A stretch of 64,000 nucleotides of DNA from Pseudogymnoascus destructans. Taxonomy: Eukaryota; Ascomycota; Leotiomycetes; Thelebolales; Thelebolaceae. This document shows, piece after piece, positions 21,226 through 31,995 of the stretch. Every line of letters begins with the position of its first letter. The stretch's first letter is position 1. Where the stretch lies: positions 372,001 to 436,000 of the forward strand of contig NW_020167530.1 of assembly GCF_001641265.1 (NCBI RefSeq). The letters are read 5' to 3'. The notes below the pieces were generated by a model. The model made no database searches. It saw nothing but the letters and a program-made list of their open reading frames with translations, and was not told the DNA's origin. Made by a program: the position numbers and the translations under genes.

Positions 21226-24200
21226 ATGGCGGAGGCCCTCGCCGAATCGCTGCAGAAAGTGCACATAGGCAGCACCGACCTCTCCAGAGACGATGCCTGG
21301 ATTGACAGCATCCTCGACCAACAAGGACCCCGCAAACGGGTCAAGCAGCACCCCGACGATCTGAAGAAGGAGCTGGCCCGCAAGTTCCTGACGCCATCTA
21401 CATCCTTCTCAACAGAATGGCTGAACAAGCTGCAGCAGTAAGCCCGCCTTTCCCCACTCCCCTCACACCCAGGCAAATACTGACGGAGCAGACGCTGGGA
21501 CTGCCCCACGGATTACACCGACCTCTTCAAGATCGCGCCAACACAGACACGAACCATAACCCGCTTCACGCGCGAAGGGCTTGAAGGCCGCGTCACAGGC
21601 TACAAAGAAGTGACCGTCCCCGCCAACAGCGCAACAGCCAAGAACTCGACCTCCCTGCTCCGCAAGCCGGGGAACCGCGCCGAGTTTGTGCGCGGCGCCG
21701 CGGGCTTCTTCCCGTTTGCGCCGGGCGGGCTGGAGGGGGTTGAGCAGGCGGCGGCGCTGGAGGAGCAGATGATGCGGGTTGAGGGGAAGGGAGTGCCGGG
21801 GGCGGCGAAGCTGGAGAGGGTCATTAATTTTGGGGCTGGGGATGGGCTGTTGCAGATTGCGCCGGGGTTTGCGAGGGGGGTGAATTTTAAGCCGAAGAAG
21901 GGGAGGGGGGAGGAGGTGGAGGCGGAGGAGGTGGAGGAGGTGCTTGATCAGGAGCCGGTGGATGATGAGGGTCTGGAGAGGGGACAGGGGGAGAGCCCTA
22001 GGGAGGCTTTGGAAGAGGAGGAGGAGGATGAGGAGGAGGAGGAGGAGGAAGAGGAGGATATTGATTCGATATTGCCGGTTGAGTTTGCGGCTTTTGAGCC
22101 CCGTAGTGCTCTAGCTACGTCGGCGGCGAAGAGGGGAGCTAGGGAATGGGCACATATGGTGGATATCAAACGTGGGATCACCAATTTCAGAGAGCTTGTG
22201 CCTGATATGGCGAGGGAATGGCCGTTCGAACTCGACACTTTCCAGAAGGAGGCCGTTTACCATTTGGAGAGCGGAGATTCCGTCTTCGTTGCTGCGCACA
22301 CCTCTGCGGGGAAGACTGTGGTTGCCGAATACGCTATTGCTCTCGCGGCAAAGCATATGACGAAGGCTATCTACACATCACCGATCAAAGCACTGAGTAA
22401 CCAGAAGTTCCGCGACTTCAGGCAGATCTTTGACGAGGTTGGTATTCTCACTGGTGATGTTCAGATTGCGCCAGAGGCTAGCTGTCTCATCATGACGACT
22501 GAGATTCTCAGGAGTATGCTGTACAGAGGAGCCGACTTGATCCGCGACGTCGAGTTTGTCATTTTCGACGAAGTTCATTATGTTAACGATCTAGAGAGAG
22601 GTGTTGTATGGGAGGAGGTTATCATTATGTTGCCGGAGCATGTTACTCTTATCTTGTTGTCCGCCACAGTCCCCAACACCTACGAATTTGCCTCGTGGGT
22701 GGGGAGGACGAAGAAGAAGGACATCTACGTCATTTCAACAGCAAAACGACCTATTCCACTAGAGCATTATCTATGGGCGAACAAAGACATCCACAAGATT
22801 GTAGATTCGGATAAGAAGTTTATAGAGAAGGGCTGGAAGGCGGCCAACGATGCTATGTCGGGACGCGATAAGATTAAGGCGCTACCTCCTGCTGAGACGT
22901 CAGGTCGGGGCAGAGGCGACCAGAGAGGAGGTAGAGGCGACAGGGGCGGCCGAGGCGGAAACCAGCGCGGTGGTGCCCAAAGAGGAGGTGCCCAGCAACG
23001 AGGAAGAGGAGGTCCTCCCCGCGCCAGCCACAACCCCGGACACATGGGGCGAGGTGGACGACCCGGCGGAAGGACGTCAGCAGCGCAGGATAAGACGCTC
23101 TGGGTGCACCTCGTGCAATTCTTGAAGAAGGAGTCTCTGCTTCCTGCATGTATATTCGTCTTCTCGAAGAAGCGTTGCGAGGAGAATGCGGATGCGCTGA
23201 GCAACCAGGACTTCTGTACAGCGATTGAGAAGAGCGCCATCCATATGACTATCGAGAAGTCAATTGCGAGACTTAAGCCGGAGGACCGTGTGCTGCCACA
23301 GATTGTGCGGCTGCGCGACTTGCTTGGAAGAGGTATTGCGGTGCATCATGGTGGACTGCTTCCTATTGTCAAGGAGGTCGTGGAGATGCTGTTTGCTCAG
23401 ACTCTCGTCAAGGTTCTCTTTGCCACTGAGACGTTCGCCATGGGTCTGAATCTGCCGACTCGCACAGTCGTGTTCTCGGGATACCGCAAGCATGACGGAC
23501 ATTCCTTCCGCAACCTCCTTCCGGGAGAATACACCCAGATGGCTGGGCGCGCCGGCCGCCGCGGTCTCGACACAATCGGGACTGTGATAATTGTCGCCCC
23601 CGGCGGCGATGAGGCACCGCCCGTCACCGAGCTACGGCAGATGATCCTCGGCGAGCCGTCGAAGCTGCGCTCCCAGTTCCGTCTCACATATAACATGATC
23701 CTGAACTTACTCCGCGTGGAGGCGCTCAAGATTGAAGAGATGATCAAGCGAAGTTTCAGTGAGCACGCGACGCAGCAGCTGCTGCCTGAGCACGAGAAAC
23801 AGGTCAAGATCTCCGAGGCGGACTTGGCCAAGATTAAGCGCGAGCCGTGTGAGGTCTGCGATGTGGATCTCGAGGCTTGTCACCAGGCAGGGCAGGAGTA
23901 CATGCAACTCACCCTCGATTTGCATCTCGGTGTTCTTGGGACGCCGGTGGGTCGCAGGATGTTCGCGCCGAGGAAACTGGTTGTGTATATGAAAGACGGT
24001 GTTAGAACGCCTGGTATCCTCCTGCGCGAGGGTGCGACGAGCGGTCCTAACCCGACTATCCACGTCCTTGAGATCCGCACGCGAAGAGACGTGCGAGATT
24101 CGACGGATCTGCTACCCTTCCTGCCTGAGTACAGGGAGATGATGACCAAGCTCCCACAAGCGAAGAAGCACATCTCGACCAAGAACTTATGGGTTCCTGT

Positions 24201-25190
24201 CGCGGATCTCATCTGTGTCACAAAAACGACGCTCAAGGGCATCGTCCCTGAGATCTTCCAGGGCGGTGACGGATACCTCGCCGCTGTAGCGGAGCTGTCG
24301 CGCCTCTGCCAGTCCTGGACGCTCCCTGAATGGGATGAGCTGGACTGGAGCAAGATTAAGGACATGACCACACGCGAGCTGCTCGAGAAGCGAAGGCAGG
24401 TTGCAGAGGCCGCACAGCAGGGAGTTTGTATCTCGTGTCCCGAGTTCCTCAAACATGTAAGACACCCCCCCTTCCCGTAGGAAATACACCAATGGCTAAC
24501 AAACTCCAGTTCGCAATGCGACAAGACGAATGGGTCATCAAAGAAAACATCCACCAACTCCGCCAACTCATGTCCGACCAAAACCTCCAGCTCCTCCCCG
24601 ACTACGAGCAGCGCATCCAAGTCCTCCGCGACCTCTCCTTCATCGACGACACCTCCCGCGTCGAGCTCAAGGGCAAAGTAGCCTGCGAGATCCACTCGGC
24701 CGACGAACTGGTCCTGACGGAGCTAATCCTCGACAACGTCCTCGCGGCCTACGAACCCGCCGAGATCGTCGCCCTGCTGTCCGCCTTCGTCTTCCAGGAG
24801 AAAACCGACACTGTGCCGACGCTCACCCCCAATCTCAAGGCCGGGATGGCCACCATCATCGAGATCTCGGAGAAGGTTAATGCGGTGCAGACGCTGCATC
24901 AGGTGATTTTGTCGACGGAGGACTCGAATGATTTCGTGTCGCGCCCACGGTTTGGGCTGGTCGAGGTCGTGTATGAGTGGGCGCGCGGGATGAGCTTTAG
25001 GAATATCACGGACCTGACTGATGTGCTTGAGGGGACGATCGTGAGGGTGATTACGCGGCTGGATGAGACGTGTCGGGAGGTCAAGAATGCGGCGAGGATT
25101 GTGGGGGATCCGGAGCTGTTTTTGAAGATGCAGAAGTGTCAGGAGATGATTAAGAGGGATATTACGGCCGTGGCGAGTTTGTATATGTAG
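21226..25190 (+). CDS. SKI2: Ski2 RNA helicase (Ski complex, cytoplasmic exosome cofactor)
   Basis: Exons 21226-21437, 21492-24456 and 24510-25190 give 1285 residues, as expected for Ski2. Helicase motifs are complete: AAHTSAGKTVVAEY (Walker A, about residue 340), IFDEVHYVND (DEVH box), LLSATVPNTYEF and QMAGRAGRRGLDT. The N-terminal arm (RWDCPTDYTDLFKI) binds Ski3/Ski8. An acidic segment and an Arg/Gly-rich stretch (GRGRGDQRGG and RGGRGDRGGRGG, about residues 543-597) sit between the RecA domains. The arch insertion follows RecA2, and the DSHCT domain ends at ITAVASLYM. The protein feeds mRNA to the exosome for 3'-5' decay, nonstop decay and RNA surveillance. Confidence 0.96.
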
Positions 25191-25338
25191 GGGGGGTGGT
25201 ACTCGTACGGTAGATAGATGGAGAAGGGGATTCACGAGTTGAATAGGATACATTTCACTCCCCCTAGCAACCTTAAAGCAAGCATCGTCGCTCCCAAACC
25301 TAAACCCCTGAACGCCCTCTATCTCCCCCCACCTCCAT

Positions 25339-26133
25339 CTACGCACCCTGCCTCAAAGACTTCAACCTCTCGCTACTCGCCTCCTCCTCCTCCGCCGTCG
25401 GTCCAACCTTCGTAGTCGGCACCCTCCCCCCCTCCAACTCCCTCCCCATCTCCACCCCCGCCGCATCCGCCACCTGCCTCTTCACCTTCTCCACATCCTC
25501 CGGGCTGGCCGTACTCGCGCTCCCCGTCGCCGTCGCACTATCCAGCACCTGCGTCATGACATCGATATCCTCATACTGCCTGCCCAGGTCCGCCATGACG
25601 GCCTCGACGCGCTCGAGCTCGATGTTCTTGGTCACGCGGCCCAAGGCGCGGGATACGGCGACCATGGAGGTGCCGATGGATTGGTTGAGGCGCGCGGATT
25701 TTATCTTGGCGGCGAAGATGTGGAGGCGTTGTTTGGAGCGGGTTAGGTCGCGGATGGTGCCTTGGAGGGAGGCGACGAGGGAGGCTTGGCCGTTGATGAG
25801 GTCTTCGTCGCCGGTTTTCATGAGCTGGTGGGTTAGCGGGTTTCTTGAGGTGGGTGGGGAGAGGTGGGTGGGGAGAGGTGGGTGGGGAGAGGGGGGAGGG
25901 GGAGGGGGAGGGGGGAATGGGTACCTTCAGCAGCTCCTTTGTCTCTTTAGCTTGCTCTTTTGTCAATTTCTCAATCGCCTTCTTGAGATCGCCTTCGCGG
26001 AACTGGAGGGGCGAGTAAGTTAGCTGGGTGTGTCGAGTCGGATTGTTGAATCCGTCTTCGGCGGGCGCTTTGGCAGACGTACCCTCAACACCATCTCCGC
26101 GTTCATCAACCCCGCCTCTGCTGCTTTTGACAT
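25339..26133 (-). CDS. ESCRT-III Snf7-family protein, Did2/CHMP1-like
   Basis: Exons 26133-26083, 26002-25925 and 25824-25339, all phase 0, give 204 residues. The N-terminal half is basic and helical (GDLKKAIEKLTKEQAKETK). The middle and C-terminal part (LNQSIGTSMVAVSRALGRV, then YEDIDVMTQVLDSA, then SPEDVEKVKRQVADAAGVEM) follows the pattern of Did2/CHMP1. The C-terminal region there includes the Vps4 MIM helix. Expected role: disassembly of ESCRT-III filaments in multivesicular body sorting. It is diverged, with an extra C-terminal tail (TKVGPTAEEEEASSERLK), so another ESCRT-III paralogue is possible. The second intron contains a 14-bp GAGGTGGGTGGGGA repeat. It is convergent with SKI2, with a 148-bp gap. 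Confidence 0.75.
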
Positions 26134-27590
26134 CTTTGTCTCCGTTTATCTCTTTATCTCTTGATGTCTTCTTTGCCCCCTTCTCTCTCTATTTCTCTTT
26201 CTCTCTTCCGTTCGTTTCCGTAGCAAGGCCGGTAGGTTGCGTTGCGATTCTTCTGATATAATCTCGTTATAAGGAAACAGTTCTAGTAGAGAAAGACAAG
26301 GGATGAAGATGCGATGAGGCTGAACTGAATCAAACGTCGAGGTTGGCGCCTAGCACAGCGTATCGGGGTTTCGTGGTTGGTTGGTAGTGGCTTATACGCG
26401 TGATGACGCAGCGGGGTAATGCGGCGGGGGGAGGTTTTAGGCGATATCACGTGGATTGTCATTTACAGTATCACGTGATATATCATTATTGGGGTGGGCG
26501 GGTTATACGGTTATAAGGGGCGGCAACTACAGGATTCAGCATAGAGGGGAGGTATGTACGGCCCCCATTCCCCTGCATCCATATCCACGCCATGCAAGGC
26601 CCCTATAATTCCTTCGCCGGATAACGCCCCCCTTTCCTCTCCACCACCACACACCAAGCGGCTCGCGCACATGGCTGGCGATCGGGGAGATTAGGAGGGA
26701 TCATCCCGCCCCCGCTGTTTGTGAGGGATGATTACTGTATTGTATATTGCTGGACGAGGGGATGGAAGTCCGCCATCCCTCCATTGACGGACCAGCCAGA
26801 GGTGGTGGGGGATTATTGATTGCCCACGCACTATTGCCCCTCTAGACCTTGCACAGTGGTGGTGGGTGGTGGTACAGGTCAGTGGTGGTCAGTGGTGGTC
26901 AGTGGTGCTGGTCAGTGGGGGGTGTCGTATACTGATGAATTAGCGGGAATACGCTGAAACTGCACGGTAAGCAAGCCGAGACGGGCTTCACTCACTCAGG
27001 CTACACTAGGCTACACCTCCACCACCACCACCCCACCATTACCCCACCACCTCATTCTATCTTGCCCTCTCATTGGCTTGTCAAGTCTCGCTTAGGCTCC
27101 ACCTAGCCACACCCGCCCCCTTGGCCTTTTGCTTCTTACTGTACGGACACGAGGTACGTACTCATTCCTACTCCTCCCACCCCAACTCGACGAAAAACCA
27201 ACTTTGCAACATCTGTCCTCAAGTCCATAAAGGACACCGTTTCCCCTCCAAAAGTCGTCGTCCTCTCTTGCCAATCCATCACAATTCACACACAACAAAC
27301 CCTCTTCGTGCTCTCTCACCCTATCATTCATCTCTTGCCTCTGGGCGATCCACTAATAACTCGGAACTGACTCACGAACCTGATATTACACACTTGTTGG
27401 GAGCCTGGCAGGCAGTATGTTAATGCGCGCTGACTTCTATTGAACCATCTTCCTACATCATCAAATCATCATCACCATCGACAATTGATCGACATCCCAA
27501 TAGAAGATATCGACACTACCAAACCATCACGCTTTCATATCAAGAGACTGCTGCAATAACATACTGCCGGGCCTACATCCAAAGTCCACC
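26134..27590. promoter_or_regulatory. Divergent intergenic region and likely long hacA leader
   Basis: 1.46 kb between divergent starts. It contains two ATCACGTG motifs (26448-26456 and about 26472-26480), GGTGGT repeats near 26870-26910, and CCACC repeats near 27015-27050. An open frame from ATG 27073 to a stop at 27423 could be an upstream ORF. Its composition does not look like a conserved protein. Confidence 0.45.
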
Positions 27591-28806
27591 ATGTCTCCCA
27601 GCATCAAGTTCGAGCTCTCCCCCGCGGAGTCGCTGATGGAGCAGTTCGAGGGTTCCTCCCCGAATGAATCCTACCCCTCCCTCTTCGATGGCATGAACCC
27701 ATCCGAGATTGACGGCTCAGAGTACGACTACGCCGACTATGAGCGCTTCGAGACCCAGACCGACAACGACAGCGTCACAGCTGCCGCCAACGGGGGCGAC
27801 CAGACACAGCCAGAGAAGAAGGTCGTCAAGAAGCGCAAGTCGTGGGGCCAACAACTCCCAGAGCCAAAGACGAACCTCCCTCCAAGGTACTACCACTCAC
27901 CACTCCCACCCCCAACTACTCATCTAACAACCCCAGGAAACGTGCCAAGACAGAAGACGAAAAGGAGCAACGCCGCGTCGAGCGCGTCCTCCGTAACCGC
28001 CGTGCCGCACAATCATCACGCGAGCGCAAGCGTCAAGAAGTCGAGGCTCTCGAGTCGGAGAAGGTGGCCATCGAGCGCCGAAACCGCGACCTCGAGCTCC
28101 GCCTAGCGGAAGCCGAGGCGCGGAACCTGGCGCTTGAGCAGCAACTCCTCCGTCTCTCCTCGACATCACATTACCTCTCTTCTCCCTCCCAAAAATCCGT
28201 GGATGTGTCGTCACCACCCCAGGTCACATTCTCGCAACCACTCTTCCCCTCCGGCGACTCCGCGCCATTCACCAACCAACGACCCCAGACCGTCAACCCC
28301 GCCTCCCTCTCGCCTTCCATCCGCCCCGTCTCCTCCACAGGAGCCGAGTCGTCTAACGCCCGCGCCCCCGACGTGACACAACACTCTGCCGCGGTGTTGT
28401 GGGACCTGCAGTGTCCGTCGGCGGCGCATCGGCCCTGGACGCCCCTCGCGCTCTTACCAACCCTGATCTCTCTCACTACTACTCTTATGCTCCCTCCTCG
28501 CCCTCGCAGTCCTCGCTCTTCGACGACATCCTCCCCGTCGCCGACAGCTTCGCTCTGGACCTCGCTCATCTCGACCCTTCTCACGCCCACCCCTCGCTCG
28601 CCAACATCAACAACAACAACGGCAACGCCGACATCTTCCCCGACTTCCACCTCGACGACTTCCTCGTCGCCCACCACGACGCCTTCGACAACTCGCCCTC
28701 GCTCTTCCCTGAGGAGTGCGCACCTGCGACGACTGCTGGCCTGCAGCCCCCATTTGGCGCGTCCACTGATGGATGCGACGATGGGCGCAATGCGGTCACT
28801 GTCTGA
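27591..28806 (+). CDS. hacA: HacA/Hac1 bZIP transcription factor of the unfolded protein response
   Basis: Exon 27591-27886 joins at 27937 through a conventional intron (GTACTA, CTAAC, CCCAG). The bZIP follows: KRAKTEDEKEQRRVERVLRN, then RRAAQSSRERKRQEVEALES, then a leucine-zipper heptad region. Past SAAVLWDLQ the first frame turns into low-complexity Ser/Thr/Pro sequence and stops at 28999 (452 residues). The second frame encodes a sensible activator C-terminus (LTNPDLSHYYSYAPSSPSQS, then IFPDFHLDDFLVAHHDAF) ending at 28806. Removing a 20-nt non-conventional intron at 28409-28428 joins the two into 381 residues. This is the known Ire1-dependent arrangement of filamentous-fungal hacA genes. 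Confidence 0.95.
28402..28434 (+). promoter_or_regulatory. Ire1-type non-conventional splice site of hacA (20-nt intron)
   Basis: A GGAC/GTCC stem (28402-28405 with 28413-28416) closes the 7-nt loop CTGCAGT, which matches the Ire1 CNG^CNGN loop with cleavage after G28408. Excision of 28409-28428 restores the C-terminal frame (WDL joined to SALDAP). The 3' loop is less canonical: GGC/GCC can pair around GCATCG. The 3' boundary is therefore inferred from the reading frame and the 20-nt size known in related fungi. Boundaries 28412-28431 would satisfy the frame equally. Confidence 0.85.
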
Positions 28807-29006
28807 GCGTCGTCTGGCTCCCCAGGTTAGTACTGATGGTGTAGTTGAAGAGGGCCCGTCGATGGAGGCGCTGGCGGGGTTGTTGTGGGCCACGCGCTGT
28901 TCTGCGCGGGATGGCGGGAAGGTTAGACCGCGCAGGCGGAGGTCGTCGGTACGTGATGTTGAGTCGTGTGTGGGCGGGTCGAGTCGGGTTGCGTTATAGG
29001 CGTGCC

Positions 29007-30202
29007 CTCTTTTTATCAAGCAAGGGGTGTGAGTGAAATAAAAGAACGATTACGAGTTTCCTAAAGGGTTTTTTTGGGTGGGATTGGGACGGGATTACGG
29101 TGCGTCATGGAGCGTTGGGGATGGCCGGATAGGCCATCCTTCTTTGATTATTGGGATTTTCTTAACGGGGGGGTGGATGTGGATGGGGAGAGGATGTACT
29201 CGTATCGGTATGTGTACTGTAGTAGCACCATTCTGAGGAATGATAATGAGGATGAAAGGAATAAAAATGCGAGAGCAATTTCTACCTTACCTTGAGCGTG
29301 TATCTGTTTTGTGATGTGCTGTGCTGTGATGTAACGTGATTTGATCCTTTGTTGGGACATGTATCCCACATGAACCCCCCCCCTTTCCCATCCACACACA
29401 CAACCTACCCAGCCCCGCCCTTTCGTTGTCCGCGGCGCCGGCATCTCCACATCCCATCCCATCCCATCCCTCACTCAGCTCAGCCCTACGTATCCTCAGT
29501 CTAGTCTCCAAGGAAGGCGGCGTCTCACCCCAGCCAGCCCCATTCATCGGACTAAGATCTCCGATCTCGGGATCGCTGTTGTCCATACGAAGGTGGAATG
29601 GGATGGGAAAGGTCTTAGATCTCGGGTTAGAGGTCTTAGACGCCGTGTAGTGGGGGGAGGGGGGTTTGCTATGACAACGGTGGGGGTGGGGGGGTTGGAA
29701 GTGAGTGGGGTGGGGTGGGGTGGGGGTGAGTGGGTGATGTGATGGGTGGGTGAGGTTATGGGGGTCGGCGAGTGGGTGAGAGTCATTGTGAGGAAGTGAC
29801 GGAGAGAGCGAGTAAGGAGGTGGAGAACTAACTACTAACTACTATTCCACACCCGTCATCAAGAAGAGAACCCAGCATGATCACCTACGTCCATCCATCT
29901 ATCTATCTATTCTGTCCCATCCGTCCATCCGTCCTGTCCTGATGTGCCCTATCATTCTGCATCATATCCCATCCATCCAATACCCAGCCCAGAAAATACA
30001 CCAGCAAAAAAAAGCCAAGGTATTTACACCAAAATCTCGCCCACTATCTCTTGGATGTAGATATCCCTTGCGCAGTGCGGTGTTGCTTCCCCACCCCATC
30101 CCATCTTATCCCATCGCATCGCATCTAGCAAACCAGGAAACGAACGAACTTCCCCCCGGTTCGCGCGGGTCGAGAAATGGGGGGTAATGGATCGTCGGTG
30201 TA
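29007..30202. other. 3' flank of hacA and G-rich spacer
   Basis: No gene recognised. On the plus strand 29704-29727 holds four consecutive GGGG runs separated by single T, a candidate G-quadruplex. The segments around it are G-rich. Confidence 0.4.
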
Positions 30203-30365
30203 CGGAGGTAATGTTCATAAGTTTTGTGAGTGGGGGGGCCTAAAAAAGCCACTAGCAGGGCTAGTTGTAGCGCGATAGTGTATTTCGCCTCATATTTTAT
30301 ATGTGATGGATACATGATATGATGATGGTTCGATCCACTCACAAAACTTTTGAACATTACCTCCA
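30203..30365. mobile_element. 163-bp MITE with 31-bp terminal inverted repeats and TA duplication
   Basis: The left end CGGAGGTAATGTTCATAAGT continues to GTGAGTGG. The right end is its inverted copy with two mismatches (CCACTCACAAAACTTTTGAA, then CATTACCTCCA). Both ends are flanked by TA (30201-30202 and 30366-30367), the target duplication of Tc1/mariner/pogo elements. There is no coding capacity. Confidence 0.88.
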
Positions 30366-30566
30366 TAGTGTATCGTCATCGGATATGCATGATGAGCGGA
30401 CATGCGCCGTGCAGTGCCGTGGAGCGCGACTCGCGACCGCGTATCACCCGTCATCACCGCGTCTCACCGCGTCATAGCCGTAGCCACGACTTGAGTCAGG
30501 CAAGCCGAGCCATTCCGTGTCTGAGTCCCAATACTTCAAGGCCCATCAAGGCATTCCCATCCCCAC

Positions 30567-31995
30567 TCACGCCTCCCCCTTCTCTTCCTCCCCCCCCTTC
30601 CCACCTCTTCCCGCAGGACTCGTAGTGTCTCCAGAGCAACTCCGCTCCAACCACCCCCCCCAACTCCCCTCCCCCAACTCCAACGGCGTCACCGGCCCCG
30701 GACTCCCCAGCGGCCCCAGCCTCGGACTCGCCGGCGAGCGCGAAATACTCAAGTGCGCCGCCCGCGCCGCCGCCTCTACCATATCGCGCTGGTACTGGAG
30801 GAGGAGGCGGCGGGTATCTGGTGCTTGTGTTGGGGGGGACAGTGGGGATTGTGTTGTCGTTGGGGGGGATGCGGAGGGTGGGGACAACCTGGTGATGATG
30901 GGTGAGCTTGTGGCGGTGGATGAGGGGTGCTCGGAGGAAGTAGACGGTGGCGAGGGGTTGCGGCGGTAGTTAGAAGGGTGGTATTTCCCCTGCGCCACAG
31001 CCATGGTGAGTGGGAAAGTTACTGTGCTTTGCGGTGGCGGTGGGCGGAGGTGCGGACGTGTCTGGTTCTGGGCGTGTGTGTGTCGGTGTCGGAGGTGTAT
31101 CTGCGGCACCGCTGATGATGCTGCTGTGGAGGCGGTGGAGGTAGAAGTAGAAGTGGAGGAAGTATGTGTAGTTCCCTGAGCGAAAAATCCGTCCTGCTCG
31201 AGAGTCTTAACCTCGCCGTCCGCTCCGCAAGAGCCGAGCGGCGGCGTGTGCGAGCACTCGGAGCTCCAGGGGGAGAAGTAGCTTCTGGAGTTCACTGATG
31301 TCAGTGGTTGTCGTGTGACTCAATCGGGTACCCACGAAACAAATTCTAGGATGGGAAAAGGGGGGGGGGGGGGTGACGCAGGTAGAGATTACAAGAGAGC
31401 ACAGGAGAGACAGGCACGTACCCAATATCGGCGCCGCCGCGCGCAGACAGCGGCGTGGGCGTGCGGCTGCCGGGGCGGTGGGATCGGTTGGGCGGGTCGC
31501 TCTGTGTCTGTCCCTGTTGCTGCTCTGTGGACTGCTGGTGCTGGTCCTTTGGTGGTAACTGAGATGTCGGTGAATACCCGCTTCCGGGACCTGCGCAATC
31601 ACGTCGTCAGCCACCATGCACGCGCACACGCCCGCGAGGTCAGGGCCCAGGGAGTGGTCCAACGCGCGCGTCGCGTGGCCCGTGCCAGCGCCGTAGAGCG
31701 CCATTGAGGAAGCGAGCCACCAACCACCGAAGCTGGGTTGTTGAAGGGGAGAAAGGGAGGGAAGGGACTCACTATTCATCCATGGGTTGCTGGTACAGGC
31801 CCCATAACACGCCATCTCCGCGGATGACAATGATGCGGACGCGGAGGTCATGAAATATGATGAGCGCTCCATACCGCCGGGAGAGGGAGGGCGGGAGGCG
31901 GGCGAGCGCGCGTGAAGCATGTTGGAATGTGAGGAGGCGCGGGAACGGAGACTGGGGCGTAGGGAGAGCGAGGGCATGCGAGGGCGGGGTGTCAT
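30567..31995 (-). CDS. Uncharacterised fungal Ser/Pro-rich protein
   Basis: Exons 31995-31773, 31590-31422 and 31284-30567 join in matching phases (1 and 2) to 369 residues. Introns are GTGAGT...GCTGAC...CGCAG and GTACGT...ACTGAC...CCAG. The protein is mainly low complexity, with patches that look conserved: MERSSYFMTSASAS, then IGSYFSPWSSECSHTPPLG, then GEVKTLEQDGFFAQ. Near the C-terminus are RRLLLQYQRDMVEAAARAAH and PLGSPGPVTPLELGEG. No catalytic or membrane domain is visible, and I do not assign a function. The intron phases, branch points and sudden frame agreement support a real gene. Confidence 0.7.

Noticed and set aside
28171..29019. 282-codon minus-strand ORF antisense to hacA
   Set aside because: Overlaps the bZIP gene's C-terminus; no domain and low-complexity product.
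31207..31995. Continuous 262-codon frame as the gene at 31-32 kb
   Set aside because: It reads through two good introns; the spliced version gives consistent phases into a much more protein-like sequence ending at 30567.
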